Assembly (NCBI GenBank): GCA_040755195.1
Contig: JBFMBL010000011.1
Location: 1 to 64,000 of the forward strand
DNA length: 64,000 nucleotides
Reading direction: 5' to 3'
Source of the DNA: SURF-55 sp040755195
GTDB taxonomy: Bacteria; Bacillota; Desulfotomaculia; Desulfotomaculales; Ammonificaceae
The translations under genes and the position numbers were made by a program. The notes under the pieces were generated by a model. The model worked only from the letters and a program-made list of their open reading frames with translations, searched no databases and had not been told where the DNA came from. Shown here one piece after another: positions 1 to 6,397 of this stretch. Within the stretch, counting starts at the first letter, position 1. Every line of letters begins with the position of its first letter.

Positions 1-496
1 CCATAGATCGCAGTCGTCAAGCAGCTTACGCTTGGTCTGCACAAAGGCGGTCTCATTGGTCCGGAAGAGCACCCCCTCGTCCACCACGATGCCGCACCGG
101 CCGCCGGGTTTCAAACGGTCAATGACGTGCTGGAGGAAGAGCACCTGGGTAGAGCCGGTCTTATACGAAAAGCCGGTTTGGGCTTCCTTGCCTTCTTTTC
201 CGCCAAAGGGAGGATTGGTGAGGATTACGTCAAAAAGGCCCGGAGCTTCCTGGAAAAGGCCGCCGTATATCTCGCCGCCGGTCAAGGTGTTGCCCGTGCC
301 AGAGGTTGGGCTGGTCGATGCCGTGAAGCACCAGATTGGCAAAAGCGATCGGGTAGATAAGGTTCTCCTTCTCGCGACCGTAGAATGTTCGCCGTTTAAG
401 GGTTTCAATTTGTTCGGCTGTGGCCCCCGCCCCAAGGTGTTCGCGCATGTATTCGTAGGACTGCGCCAGAAACCCACCCGTCCCGGGAACAGCCGT
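1..496 (-). pseudogene. N-6 adenine DNA methylase (HsdM-like) fragment, frameshifted
   Basis: This is the remnant of a type I restriction-modification modification subunit, which would methylate adenine using S-adenosylmethionine. The minus strand reads PGTGGFLAQSYEYMREHLGA, the SAM-binding PGTGGFL region, and then TFYGREKENLIYPIAFANL. Reading changes frame near 291-294, where one extra base follows LWHG. The second frame contains the catalytic NPPF motif (VILTNPPFGGKEGK) and LFLQHVIDRLKPGGR. The upstream side stops at a repeat starting at 497, so the N-terminal part is gone, and the other end runs off the window. The single-base shift could be a sequencing error, but the truncation at the repeat is real in this sequence. 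Confidence 0.8.
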
Positions 497-600
497 GGGG
501 TCAGGTCTTGAAAAAACATTTTTATTATCGGTCCCTTTGGGAGATCACCTTGCTTAGACAGAGATTATTTAGATTATCTTATATTTCAAGACCTGACCCC
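497..600. repeat. 17-bp inverted repeat at the methylase breakpoint
   Basis: The sequence GGGGTCAGGTCTTGAAA at 497-513 is the exact reverse complement of 584-600. The arms flank about 70 bp without a gene. The left arm starts exactly where the methylase reading frame ends, so this looks like the end of a small element or a deletion scar. I know similar GGGGTCAGGTCTTGA-type repeats from other anaerobe genomes but cannot assign a family. Confidence 0.7.
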
Positions 601-658
601 ATAATATGACCCATTTAGATTATCTTATATTTCAAGACCTGACCCCATAATATGACCC
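567..658. repeat. Perfect 46-bp tandem duplication
   Basis: Positions 567-612 and 613-658 are identical 46-bp units that begin ATTTAGATTATCTT and end CATAATATGACCC. The second unit supplies the last codons and stop of the truncated ccdA frame, so the repeat marks the point where that gene was cut. The shared AAGACCTGACCCC core is also one arm of the inverted repeat 497-600. Confidence 0.9.
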
Positions 659-982
659 GCCCGTTAAACAAGCTCCCATAACCAATAACATAATACCGGT
701 AAGGACGAGGAGGAAACCGTTCTGCCGGAAGATGCCGCCCACCAATGCGGCCAGACCGCCTAAAGCGGCAAGAGTGAAAGAAAGCCCCAGGACAAAGGCC
801 AGCGAAAAGACGGCCGCCCTGGCACGCGAGCCGCCGCTGTACCCCCCTGCGTAACCCACAACTAAGAAAATGCTGGGCAGGGTGCACGGGCTCATCCCGG
901 CCATTAACCCTCCGGCGAAAAAAACGCCTGCGGACAGCGGGCTGAAGTTGCTTAAGGCGTTTAAAACGCTTTCCGGGTTCAT
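632..982 (-). pseudogene. ccdA: Truncated CcdA/DsbD-family membrane protein
   Basis: The frame encodes about 109 native residues of a cytochrome c biogenesis (CcdA) type thiol-reductant carrier, which moves electrons across the membrane to extracytoplasmic thioredoxin-like proteins. Three hydrophobic helices are visible, and the first carries the family motif AGMSPCTLPS with its redox cysteine. Family members have about 230 residues and a second cysteine in a later helix. Here the frame runs into the 46-bp repeat at 658 and stops, so half of the protein is missing. It overlaps the upstream thioredoxin-like gene by 4 bp, which indicates a former functional pair. Confidence 0.8.
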
Positions 983-1455
983 TTTCCACGCGTCAGACGG
1001 TCAAGCGCGTCACGGACCGCCTGCTCATCCAGCTCGCCTTCAAATTTGGCGGCAAGCTTTCCAGCACCGTCAAGCAGCAGGAGGGCCGGAACGGACGTCA
1101 CCCCGTAGTCACGCCCCAGTTTGTTGAGGCCGGAGCGGTCCGACTGATCATAGACGGCGATATCCAGCCAGACAAAGCTCACCTTGTCGCTGTAGCGCTG
1201 CTGTATCCTTTTCACGCCGGCACGGTGCCGTGCGAAAAAATCCCTTGTTGTTTCGCAGCATTCTGCATCGTAAGTAAGGACAAGCGCCACCGGACGTTTC
1301 TGTTTTAATGCCGGGGCCAGAAGATCAGCAACCTTCCCTGATTGCAGCCCCTCCGGCGCCCGGGTATTGTCGGCCCGGGCGTCCCGTAACAGCTTCGCCC
1401 CCGCCAGCAAGGCGGCAAGTAAAAGGACAGCAAACAACCACCCGCCCTGCTTCAT
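979..1455 (-). CDS. Membrane-anchored thioredoxin-fold protein
   Basis: This 158-residue protein has one N-terminal hydrophobic segment (residues about 6-22), which acts as a signal anchor or signal peptide, followed by a thioredoxin-like domain. The domain shows VALVLTYDAECCETT at the place of the active site, FVWLDIAVYD, and the cis-proline loop VTSVPALLLLDGAGK. The active site has adjacent cysteines (ECCE) instead of CxxC, so classical disulfide exchange is uncertain. The start overlaps nothing upstream and follows arsR on the same strand. The end overlaps the truncated ccdA. In arsenic operons such pairs may supply reducing equivalents; that role is an inference. Confidence 0.75.
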   Translation of the reverse strand: MKQGGWLFAVLLLAALLAGAKLLRDARADNTRAPEGLQSGKVADLLAPALKQKRPVALVLTYDAECCETTRDFFARHRAGVKRIQQRYSDKVSFVWLDIAVYDQSDRSGLNKLGRDYGVTSVPALLLLDGAGKLAAKFEGELDEQAVRDALDRLTRGK

Positions 1456-1537
1456 GCGTCGTCATCCCTCCTTTAAAAAACCGACCCCCGAAGCCGGCAC
1501 GCGCCGAACCGTGCCGTTCCTTAATCAGACACCCGGA

Positions 1538-1864
1538 TCATAAAGCGCTGAAATTCTTTTGCAGCGCAGCGGCGGCTTCTTTCATCTGGTTGCGCAGCAT
1601 ATCACGAAGGGTGTCGACGACCGTCAACACCTCCGGTCTTCGCAGGTTGTACATCATTTTCAGGCCGTCCTTGCGGGCCGTGATAATCCCGAGTTTCCTC
1701 AAAACGGCCAGGTGCTGCGACACGTTTGACTGTTCAAGTTCGAGCCCCGCCATAATCTCGCAGACGCATAGTTCGCCGCGGCGCAACATCTCCAGGATCC
1801 GTACCCTGGTCGGGTGGGCAAGTCCCCTTAATACGTCGGCCTGCATCGTGGCCAGGTCAGTCAT
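1538..1864 (-). CDS. arsR: ArsR/SmtB-family metalloregulator
   Basis: This 108-residue winged-helix repressor would release operator DNA on binding As(III) or Sb(III). It has the ArsR layout: LRGLAHPTRVRILEMLRRG, then the metal-binding helix ELCVCEI with the paired cysteines, then the recognition helix LEQSNVSQHLAVLRKLGII and the wing ARKDGLKMMYNL. The ELCVCEI motif matches arsenic-responsive members. It lies 72 bp downstream of acr3 and on the same strand, so the repressor probably controls its own operon from the promoter at 3030-3058. Confidence 0.92.
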   Translation of the reverse strand: MTDLATMQADVLRGLAHPTRVRILEMLRRGELCVCEIMAGLELEQSNVSQHLAVLRKLGIITARKDGLKMMYNLRRPEVLTVVDTLRDMLRNQMKEAAAALQKNFSAL

Positions 1865-1936
1865 CGTTCCGTCCCCCTTTCCGGATTTCTAATATTTAAT
1901 CATATAGTTGATGCGCCCCAAACCTCTCGTCAGGGT

Positions 1937-2992
1937 TCAGACTTCGTTTTCAGCGGGGAATTGCTTTGCCATGCGCAGGGCCACATTGACCAGCCCGATC
2001 ATAACCGGCACCTCGATCAGCGGCCCGATAACCGCCGCAAACGCCTCACCGGAGTTGATGCCGAACACCGCCACGGCCACCGCTATCGCCAACTCGAAGT
2101 TGTTGCTCGCGGCGGTAAAGGCCAGGGTGGTTGTCTGTCCGTATCCAACACCGCTTTTCTTGCTCAGGTAGAAAGAAACGAAGAACATAATCAGGAAGTA
2201 AAGCATCAGCGGGACGGCGATGCGCACGACGTCGAGCGGCAGGTTGACGATGTAGCTTCCTTTCAACGAGAACATCACCACGATGGTAAGGAGCAGCGCC
2301 ATCAAAGTGAGCGGGCTGATCCGGGGAATGAAACGCCCTTCATACCACTCCCGGCCTTTCAACGGTATAAGGGTATAGCGTGTGACCACCCCGGCAAGGA
2401 AAGGTATGCCCAGGTAGACAAAAACGCTGCGGGCAACCTCGGCCATTGAAACGTTGACCCTTAGGGACTCCAGGCCGAGCCAGCCGGGAATCAGGGTGAT
2501 GAAGACATAAGCGTAGGCCGAGTAGAAAAGCACCTGGAAGACCGAATTCAGGGCGACCAGGGCGGCCGCATACTCAGCGTCACCTTTGGCAAGGGCGTTC
2601 CATACGATGACCATGGCGATGCACCGCGCCAGACCGATCAGGATCAGGCCCGCCATATAATCGGAATAGCCCCGCAAGAAAATAACGGCCAGGGCAAACA
2701 TCAAAATGGGCCCGATAACCCAATTCTGAAGAAGGGAAAGCCCTACGACCTTACCGTTGACGAAGACCTTGCCGATCTCTTCGTATTTCACGCGTGCCAG
2801 AGGAGGGTACATCATGACGATCAGCCCGACGGCGATGGGTATTGAGGTCGTCCCCACCCGGAAACGGTTCAGGATTCCGGCCACCCCGGGGGTGAGATAT
2901 CCCATGCCGACGCCTAAAGCCATCGCAAGGAAAATCCATAGCGTCAAGTAACGATCAAGAAAGGAAAGCCTGCGGGTAACAACCTCCGTCAT
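1937..2992 (-). CDS. acr3: Arsenite efflux permease Acr3
   Basis: Acr3 is a ten-helix inner-membrane carrier of the BART superfamily that exports arsenite. The 351-residue product is full length, with hydrophobic segments throughout. It carries the signature around the essential cysteine in the fourth helix (GLILIGLARCIAMVIVWNAL, Cys about 124) and the C-terminal conserved stretch AFTAASNNFELAIAVAVAVF. The gene is first in the operon acr3-arsR-thioredoxin-like-ccdA and is preceded by a near-consensus promoter. No arsenate reductase gene is visible in the window, although the thioredoxin-like protein may be connected with reduction. Confidence 0.95.
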   Translation of the reverse strand: MTEVVTRRLSFLDRYLTLWIFLAMALGVGMGYLTPGVAGILNRFRVGTTSIPIAVGLIVMMYPPLARVKYEEIGKVFVNGKVVGLSLLQNWVIGPILMFALAVIFLRGYSDYMAGLILIGLARCIAMVIVWNALAKGDAEYAAALVALNSVFQVLFYSAYAYVFITLIPGWLGLESLRVNVSMAEVARSVFVYLGIPFLAGVVTRYTLIPLKGREWYEGRFIPRISPLTLMALLLTIVVMFSLKGSYIVNLPLDVVRIAVPLMLYFLIMFFVSFYLSKKSGVGYGQTTTLAFTAASNNFELAIAVAVAVFGINSGEAFAAVIGPLIEVPVMIGLVNVALRMAKQFPAENEV

Positions 2993-3029
2993 GTTTTTCC
3001 CTCTTGTCCGTATTATATTATTTCAATAT

Positions 3030-3058
3030 ATTATATGATTACTTGCTAATATAGTCAA
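3030..3058 (-). promoter_or_regulatory. Sigma-A promoter of the acr3 operon
   Basis: On the minus strand there is a -35 box TTGACT (3058-3053), a 17-bp spacer and a perfect -10 box TATAAT (3035-3030), 38 bp ahead of the acr3 start. The adjacent AT-rich stretch with a loose dyad around 3008-3035 is a candidate ArsR operator; this part is inference. Confidence 0.8.
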
Positions 3059-3110
3059 TGTCTGTTGCAGCCCCATCCTTGCCCACCCCGTGTTTTGACC
3101 TGCGGCAGCA

Positions 3111-3140
3111 CAAAAGCCCCGGAACCTTTCTCCGGGGCTT
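3111..3140 (-). terminator. Intrinsic terminator after the lipoprotein gene
   Basis: The stem AAGCCCCGGA / TCCGGGGCTT (10 bp) encloses a 7-base loop. Read on the minus strand it is followed by a short T run (TTTTG). It lies 45 bp beyond the stop of the lipoprotein gene and ahead of the acr3 promoter. Confidence 0.8.
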
Positions 3141-3185
3141 AGCTTTATGTTCCAAACCTTTTTCGGAGTTCATCAGGTTGTCCCC

Positions 3186-3572
3186 TCACTCCTCTTTTAG
3201 CTCTTCCATCGATTTAATCTCCACCAGATGCGGGCGCAAGAGGTATTGACGGATAAGGTTGTCTTTAGGGTATCCGGACAATATTATTCTCCCGGTAACC
3301 ATGACGGCGTGGTTGTTAAACCGTTTGACCTCCTCGAGTGGGGGTTGGTACTCGACAACCACCATTTTGTTGTCCTCGAGCTGCACCTCCGCCACCCAGC
3401 ACTTCCCCTCATTAACATGCCTGTAGGTCCCCACCAGACGCACAATCGAGTTCTTATGCTTTTCGATGTCCCGGCCGGACCGGCAGATCGGCAACGACTT
3501 CTCCCCGAAAAGGCACCCTCCGGCAAGCACCGCAATAACCCCCGTTATGATTACCGCCATTCTAAACCTCAT
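3186..3572 (-). CDS. Small lipoprotein of unknown function
   Basis: The product has 128 residues and begins with a lipoprotein signal peptide ending in the lipobox LAGGC (Cys about 20), so it should be tethered to the outer face of the membrane. The rest (residues about 30-128) is compact and reads IVRLVGTYRHVNEGKCWVAEV and HAVMVTGRIILSGYP, suggesting an OB-like or small beta-barrel domain; this is only an impression. I chose the ATG at 3572 because it starts directly before the signal peptide, although the frame stays open upstream to 3707. I recognise no family. It has its own terminator and is probably monocistronic. Confidence 0.65.
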   Translation of the reverse strand: MRFRMAVIITGVIAVLAGGCLFGEKSLPICRSGRDIEKHKNSIVRLVGTYRHVNEGKCWVAEVQLEDNKMVVVEYQPPLEEVKRFNNHAVMVTGRIILSGYPKDNLIRQYLLRPHLVEIKSMEELKEE

Positions 3573-3675
3573 CGCGGCTCCCTCACTTCTGGCAGAGTTT
3601 ATCCTCAGCATAAATATGTTTTGCCTTATTTTAGTATAACAACTCAACGGATTAATAAACCGGGGATCGCGCCGG

Positions 3676-3890
3676 AACTCTTTCCGGTACACACTGCCCG
3701 GAGACACGATATTGGATGTCGCAAAGCGTCTTCGGACCAGCGTGGAAACGATCCTTCATTCCTCGGATCAAGAGATTTTTTCCGCGGACAGTTACCTCGG
3801 TTGGGCACAGCATGCCTACGCTTACTGGCTATAACCCGGTAAACCATGTCGACCCAAGCGGTTATTGGAACATTGAAACCACAAGGGTAA
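3676..3890 (+). pseudogene. LysM / Rhs-core protein remnant
   Basis: Two pieces of a wall-associated or Rhs-type protein survive here. One frame reads YTLPGDTILDVAKRLRTSVE, which matches the LysM peptidoglycan-binding repeat pattern (YxVxxGDTLxxIAxxxxTSVE). It continues into EIFSADSYLG. After a frameshift near 3820-3828 the sequence NPVNHVDPSGYW appears, which is the end signature of the Rhs-repeat-associated core domain. No start codon, ribosome binding site or continuous frame remains. The piece lies just upstream of the cobalamin operon promoter. Confidence 0.6.
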
Positions 3891-3925
3891 GCAGGCGTGC
3901 GCAACGCAAAATTCTTATATTATAG

Positions 3926-3954
3926 TTGAGTGGTAGCAATAAAGAACTTATAAT
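3926..3954 (+). promoter_or_regulatory. Promoter of the cobalamin riboswitch operon
   Basis: A -35 box TTGAGT (3926-3931) is followed after 17 bp by a perfect -10 box TATAAT (3949-3954). Transcription would begin near 3961, about 80 bp before the cobalamin riboswitch, and no gene lies between. Confidence 0.65.
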
Positions 3955-3987
3955 AGTATCAACTGAAAACCTTGAACCACCGGGGTG

Positions 3988-4092
3988 CCCCGCACTCAAC
4001 TCGGTACCTATGTAGCGTCTAACCGGAAATCTTTCCTCCCGGAAGGAAGGGGTAGTGGCAGGCGTTAAATGGGTGGCAAGTTGAGTGCGGGG
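3988..4092. repeat. Family B-like inverted repeat (copy B1)
   Basis: CCCCGCACTCAACT (3988-4001) is perfectly complementary to AGTTGAGTGCGGGG (4079-4092), with 77 bp between. The arms differ by one base from the CCCAGCACTCAAC arms of copy B4. The right arm overlaps the 5' part of the riboswitch aptamer, so the left arm could pair with it in the transcript. Confidence 0.6.
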
Positions 4093-4245
4093 AGAATAGG
4101 GAAGCAGGTTTAAGTCCTGCGCGGCCCCGCCACTGTAACCGTGAGCCACTGCCAGAAAACAGCGCCACTGGGCTTTCAATGCTCGGGAAGGCTGGTGGTG
4201 GCGGTGAACGGAAGCCAGGAGACCTGCCTCGGTGGAATTTTTCGG
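4040..4245 (+). promoter_or_regulatory. Cobalamin (AdoCbl) riboswitch
   Basis: The aptamer carries the conserved core segments in order: AATAGGGAAGC, GGTTTAAGTCCTGCG, GGCCCCGCCACTGTAA, and the B12 box AGCCAGGAGACCTGCCT at 4213-4229. The last is nearly identical to the consensus. The 5' limit is approximate because paired element P1/P2 is overlapped by an inverted repeat. A strong terminator follows at 4297-4335, which fits transcriptional shut-off when adenosylcobalamin is abundant. It should control the plus-strand cobalt transport and corrin operon that starts with cbiM. Confidence 0.93.
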
Positions 4246-4296
4246 CGTCCTTCGCGGGAAGGGGGGTTCGAACGATAGTTGCTTTTATGCAGCGAT

Positions 4297-4335
4297 AACC
4301 CCGGTTTACGTGAGTGACCGGGGTTGTCTGTTTTT
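4297..4335 (+). terminator. Riboswitch expression-platform terminator
   Basis: The stem AACCCCGGT (4297-4305) / ACCGGGGTT (4317-4325) is followed by GTCTGTTTTT. It sits 68 bp after the B12 box and 250 bp before cbiM, the usual position of an intrinsic terminator controlled by a cobalamin aptamer. Confidence 0.85.
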
Positions 4336-4359
4336 CCCAGGGAGTCCCACATAACACCT

Positions 4360-4588
4360 GCGGCGGCACCACAATGAAAATGCCGACCCGTAAGCTTGTT
4401 ACTTAGAAGCTGTCGCATAACAAAGACGGAACGCCGGGAGAAGTAGCGCAGTACAAGGCAGACCGTTTGCGACGGACCGGAGCGTATACGGACATACGTG
4501 AGGACCGGCGCGGGCGGGCTAACGCCGTAATGCGCTGCTTATCGCGGCGCCACCGAAAGAAATACTATTTATTCAGAGGTGATCAGGG
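4360..4588 (+). repeat. Family A structured repeat, copy A1 (cbiM leader)
   Basis: This is one of six copies of a repeat of about 170-230 bp. Outer stem arms are CGCCGGGAGAAG (4432-4443) and CTTATCGCGGCG (4538-4549). An inner hairpin reads GCGTATACGGACATACGT with a GCGTAT/ATACGT stem. The 3' part runs CACCGAAAGAAATACTAT and ends in the ribosome binding site region of cbiM. The orientation is sense to cbiM. It lies between the riboswitch terminator and the start codon. Confidence 0.85.
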
Positions 4589-5335
4589 TTGAAGCGCGAT
4601 TTTTACAAGGTCTGGGCGTGCCTGGCGATGGTGGCCCTTGCGGCGCCGCCGCCGGCTTACGCGATGCACATCATGGAGGGTTTCCTGCCGCTGAAGTGGT
4701 GCGTCTTCTGGTACGCGGTGACGCTGCCGTTTCTTTGCTGGGGATTGGTTTCCATCCGGCGGCGGGTGCAGGGCGACCCGCGTCTGAAGATGCTCCTTGG
4801 GCTGGCGGGGGCCTTTACCTTCGTGCTTTCGGCGCTGAAAATGCCGTCGGTGACGGGAAGCTGCTCGCACCCGACAGGCGTGGGACTGGGCGCGGTGCTC
4901 TTCGGGCCGGCGGCGATGAGCGTGCTCGGGATCATTGTGCTGCTCTTCCAGGCGCTCTTGCTGGCCCACGGGGGAATCAGCACCCTGGGGGCAAACACCT
5001 TCTCGATGGCGGTGATCGGGCCGTTCGCGGCTTACGGCGTCTACCGGGCGCTTTTAGGACTGCGGTTCCCGGCGGCGGTGGCGGTTTTCGCCGGCGCAGC
5101 GCTGGGCGACCTCTTGACCTACGTTACGACTTCGCTGCAACTGGCGATGGCTTTCCCACAAAACGGTATATGGGCGCCTTTCGTGAAGTTTATGGGGATT
5201 TTTGCGGTAACCCAGGTGCCGCTGGCGGTGAGCGAGGGGCTTTTAACGGTGGTGGTCTTCAACCTGTTGGTTAAGTACAGTGAAAGCGAGTTGGCGATTC
5301 TCGGGGTTGTGCGGCCGGAAGGGGGATTAAAGTGA
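4589..5335 (+). CDS. cbiM: Cobalt ECF transporter substrate-binding protein CbiM
   Basis: CbiM is the cobalt-selecting membrane component of the CbiMNQO energy-coupling-factor transporter. The 248-residue product has a cleavable N-terminal segment ending PPAYAMHIMEGFLP. In mature CbiM the Met-His of the MHIMEG motif coordinates the metal, so cleavage before MHIMEG is expected. Several membrane helices follow, with the conserved stretch GSCSHPTGVGLGAVLFGP. The start is TTG with an upstream AGAGGTGATCAGGG. The stop overlaps cbiN by 4 bp. It is the first gene after the cobalamin riboswitch. Confidence 0.96.
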   Translation: MKRDFYKVWACLAMVALAAPPPAYAMHIMEGFLPLKWCVFWYAVTLPFLCWGLVSIRRRVQGDPRLKMLLGLAGAFTFVLSALKMPSVTGSCSHPTGVGLGAVLFGPAAMSVLGIIVLLFQALLLAHGGISTLGANTFSMAVIGPFAAYGVYRALLGLRFPAAVAVFAGAALGDLLTYVTTSLQLAMAFPQNGIWAPFVKFMGIFAVTQVPLAVSEGLLTVVVFNLLVKYSESELAILGVVRPEGGLK

Positions 5336-5613
5336 ACTCGACCGGGAAAAACGTGGTTTTAATCCTGCTGGTGGTGGCGCTGGCGGCCTTTCCGCTTTAT
5401 CTCAAGCGGGGGGCGGATTTCGGCGGCGCGGATGACAAGGCGGCGGAGGCGATCAGCCACGTCCATCCTGGTTACAAGCCGTGGTGTAAGCCGGTCTGGG
5501 AGCCGCCGAGCGGTGAGATCGAGAGTCTGTTTTTCGCCCTGCAGGCGGCGGCGGGCAGCGGCTTCGTTTTCTACTACCTCGGTTACGTGAAGGGACGGCA
5601 GAGGCGGCAGTGA
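5332..5613 (+). CDS. cbiN: Cobalt transport protein CbiN
   Basis: CbiN is the small auxiliary membrane subunit that helps load cobalt into CbiM. The 93-residue product has the typical two-helix form: an N-terminal helix (VVLILLVVALAAFPLYL), an outer loop GADFGGADDKAAEAI, the motif YKPWCKPVWEPPSGEIESLF, and a C-terminal helix. It starts at a GTG overlapping the cbiM stop, and its own stop overlaps the cbiQ start by 4 bp. The three genes are therefore translationally coupled. Confidence 0.95.
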   Translation: MNSTGKNVVLILLVVALAAFPLYLKRGADFGGADDKAAEAISHVHPGYKPWCKPVWEPPSGEIESLFFALQAAAGSGFVFYYLGYVKGRQRRQ

Positions 5614-6374
5614 CGGTCGAGCTGGATTTCTGGGCGCACCACAACCGGCTGCGGGAGACGCACCCGGGGCTGAAGGCGGCCTTCACCCTGCTGGCGTTGG
5701 GGATCGGGCTTTCGGGGTCGGGGCCGCGCGTGCTGCTCCCGATTTTGGGCCTGATGGCGGCCCTCACGACTTTCGGGGCCGGGGTTCCGGCGCGGGTTTA
5801 TTCCCGGCTGCTGGCGCTGCCGCTCGGCTTCCTGGTGGTGGGCGTGCTGGCCCTGGTCCTGGGCAGCGGTCCCGGGGTCACCTGGGGGCTATCTCTGGCC
5901 GGAACCCGGGTGGGGGTGACAGCGACGGGGCTGGCGCTGGCGCTGCGGGTGGGGCTGCGCGCGCTGACGGCGGTGAGTTGCCTTTATTTCCTGGCTCTGA
6001 CCACGCCTCTGCCCGCGGTGCTCGGCGTCCTGCGGCGGGCGGGGGTGCCGGCGCTGGCGCTGGAGATCGCGGCGCTCACCTACCGCTACCTTTTTGTGCT
6101 GCAGCGGGTGGCCCGGGGGATTTATATATCCCAGGCGGCACGGGGCGGTTACGGTTCGGCCCGGGGGGCGCTCCGCTCCCTCGGGCTGCTTACGGGCCAG
6201 CTTTTTCTGATCACGCACCAGCGGGCGCAGGCGCTTTATACGGCGCTTCTGGCGCGGGGCTACCAGGATACGCTGCTGGTGCCGCCGCGGAACTACCGCT
6301 GGTCCGGCAGGGCGGCGCTGCGCTTCGCGGGGCTGGCCGCGCTGCTGGTGTTGCTGCGGGTGTTCGGGGGGTGA
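5610..6374 (+). CDS. cbiQ: Cobalt ECF transporter T component CbiQ
   Basis: CbiQ is the transmembrane coupling protein that links CbiM to the ATPase CbiO. The 254-residue product has five or six hydrophobic segments. It carries the coupling helix signatures in the C-terminal half, here ARGGYGSARGALRSLG and LYTALLARGYQ (the two Ala-Arg-Gly motifs that contact the ATPase). It starts with GTG overlapping cbiN. The matching ATPase gene is not next to it but lies about 5.4 kb downstream after cobN and a binding protein gene. Confidence 0.95.
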   Translation: MTVELDFWAHHNRLRETHPGLKAAFTLLALGIGLSGSGPRVLLPILGLMAALTTFGAGVPARVYSRLLALPLGFLVVGVLALVLGSGPGVTWGLSLAGTRVGVTATGLALALRVGLRALTAVSCLYFLALTTPLPAVLGVLRRAGVPALALEIAALTYRYLFVLQRVARGIYISQAARGGYGSARGALRSLGLLTGQLFLITHQRAQALYTALLARGYQDTLLVPPRNYRWSGRAALRFAGLAALLVLLRVFGG

Positions 6375-6397
6375 GGCGGTTTTTGGGAGGCGAAGAG

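Noticed and set aside
5978..6397. N-terminal extension of the CobN frame through cbiQ
   Set aside because: The frame is open but low in family similarity and overlaps cbiQ completely. CobN proteins start at the MVRVLFYTAVEG position, which has a ribosome binding site.
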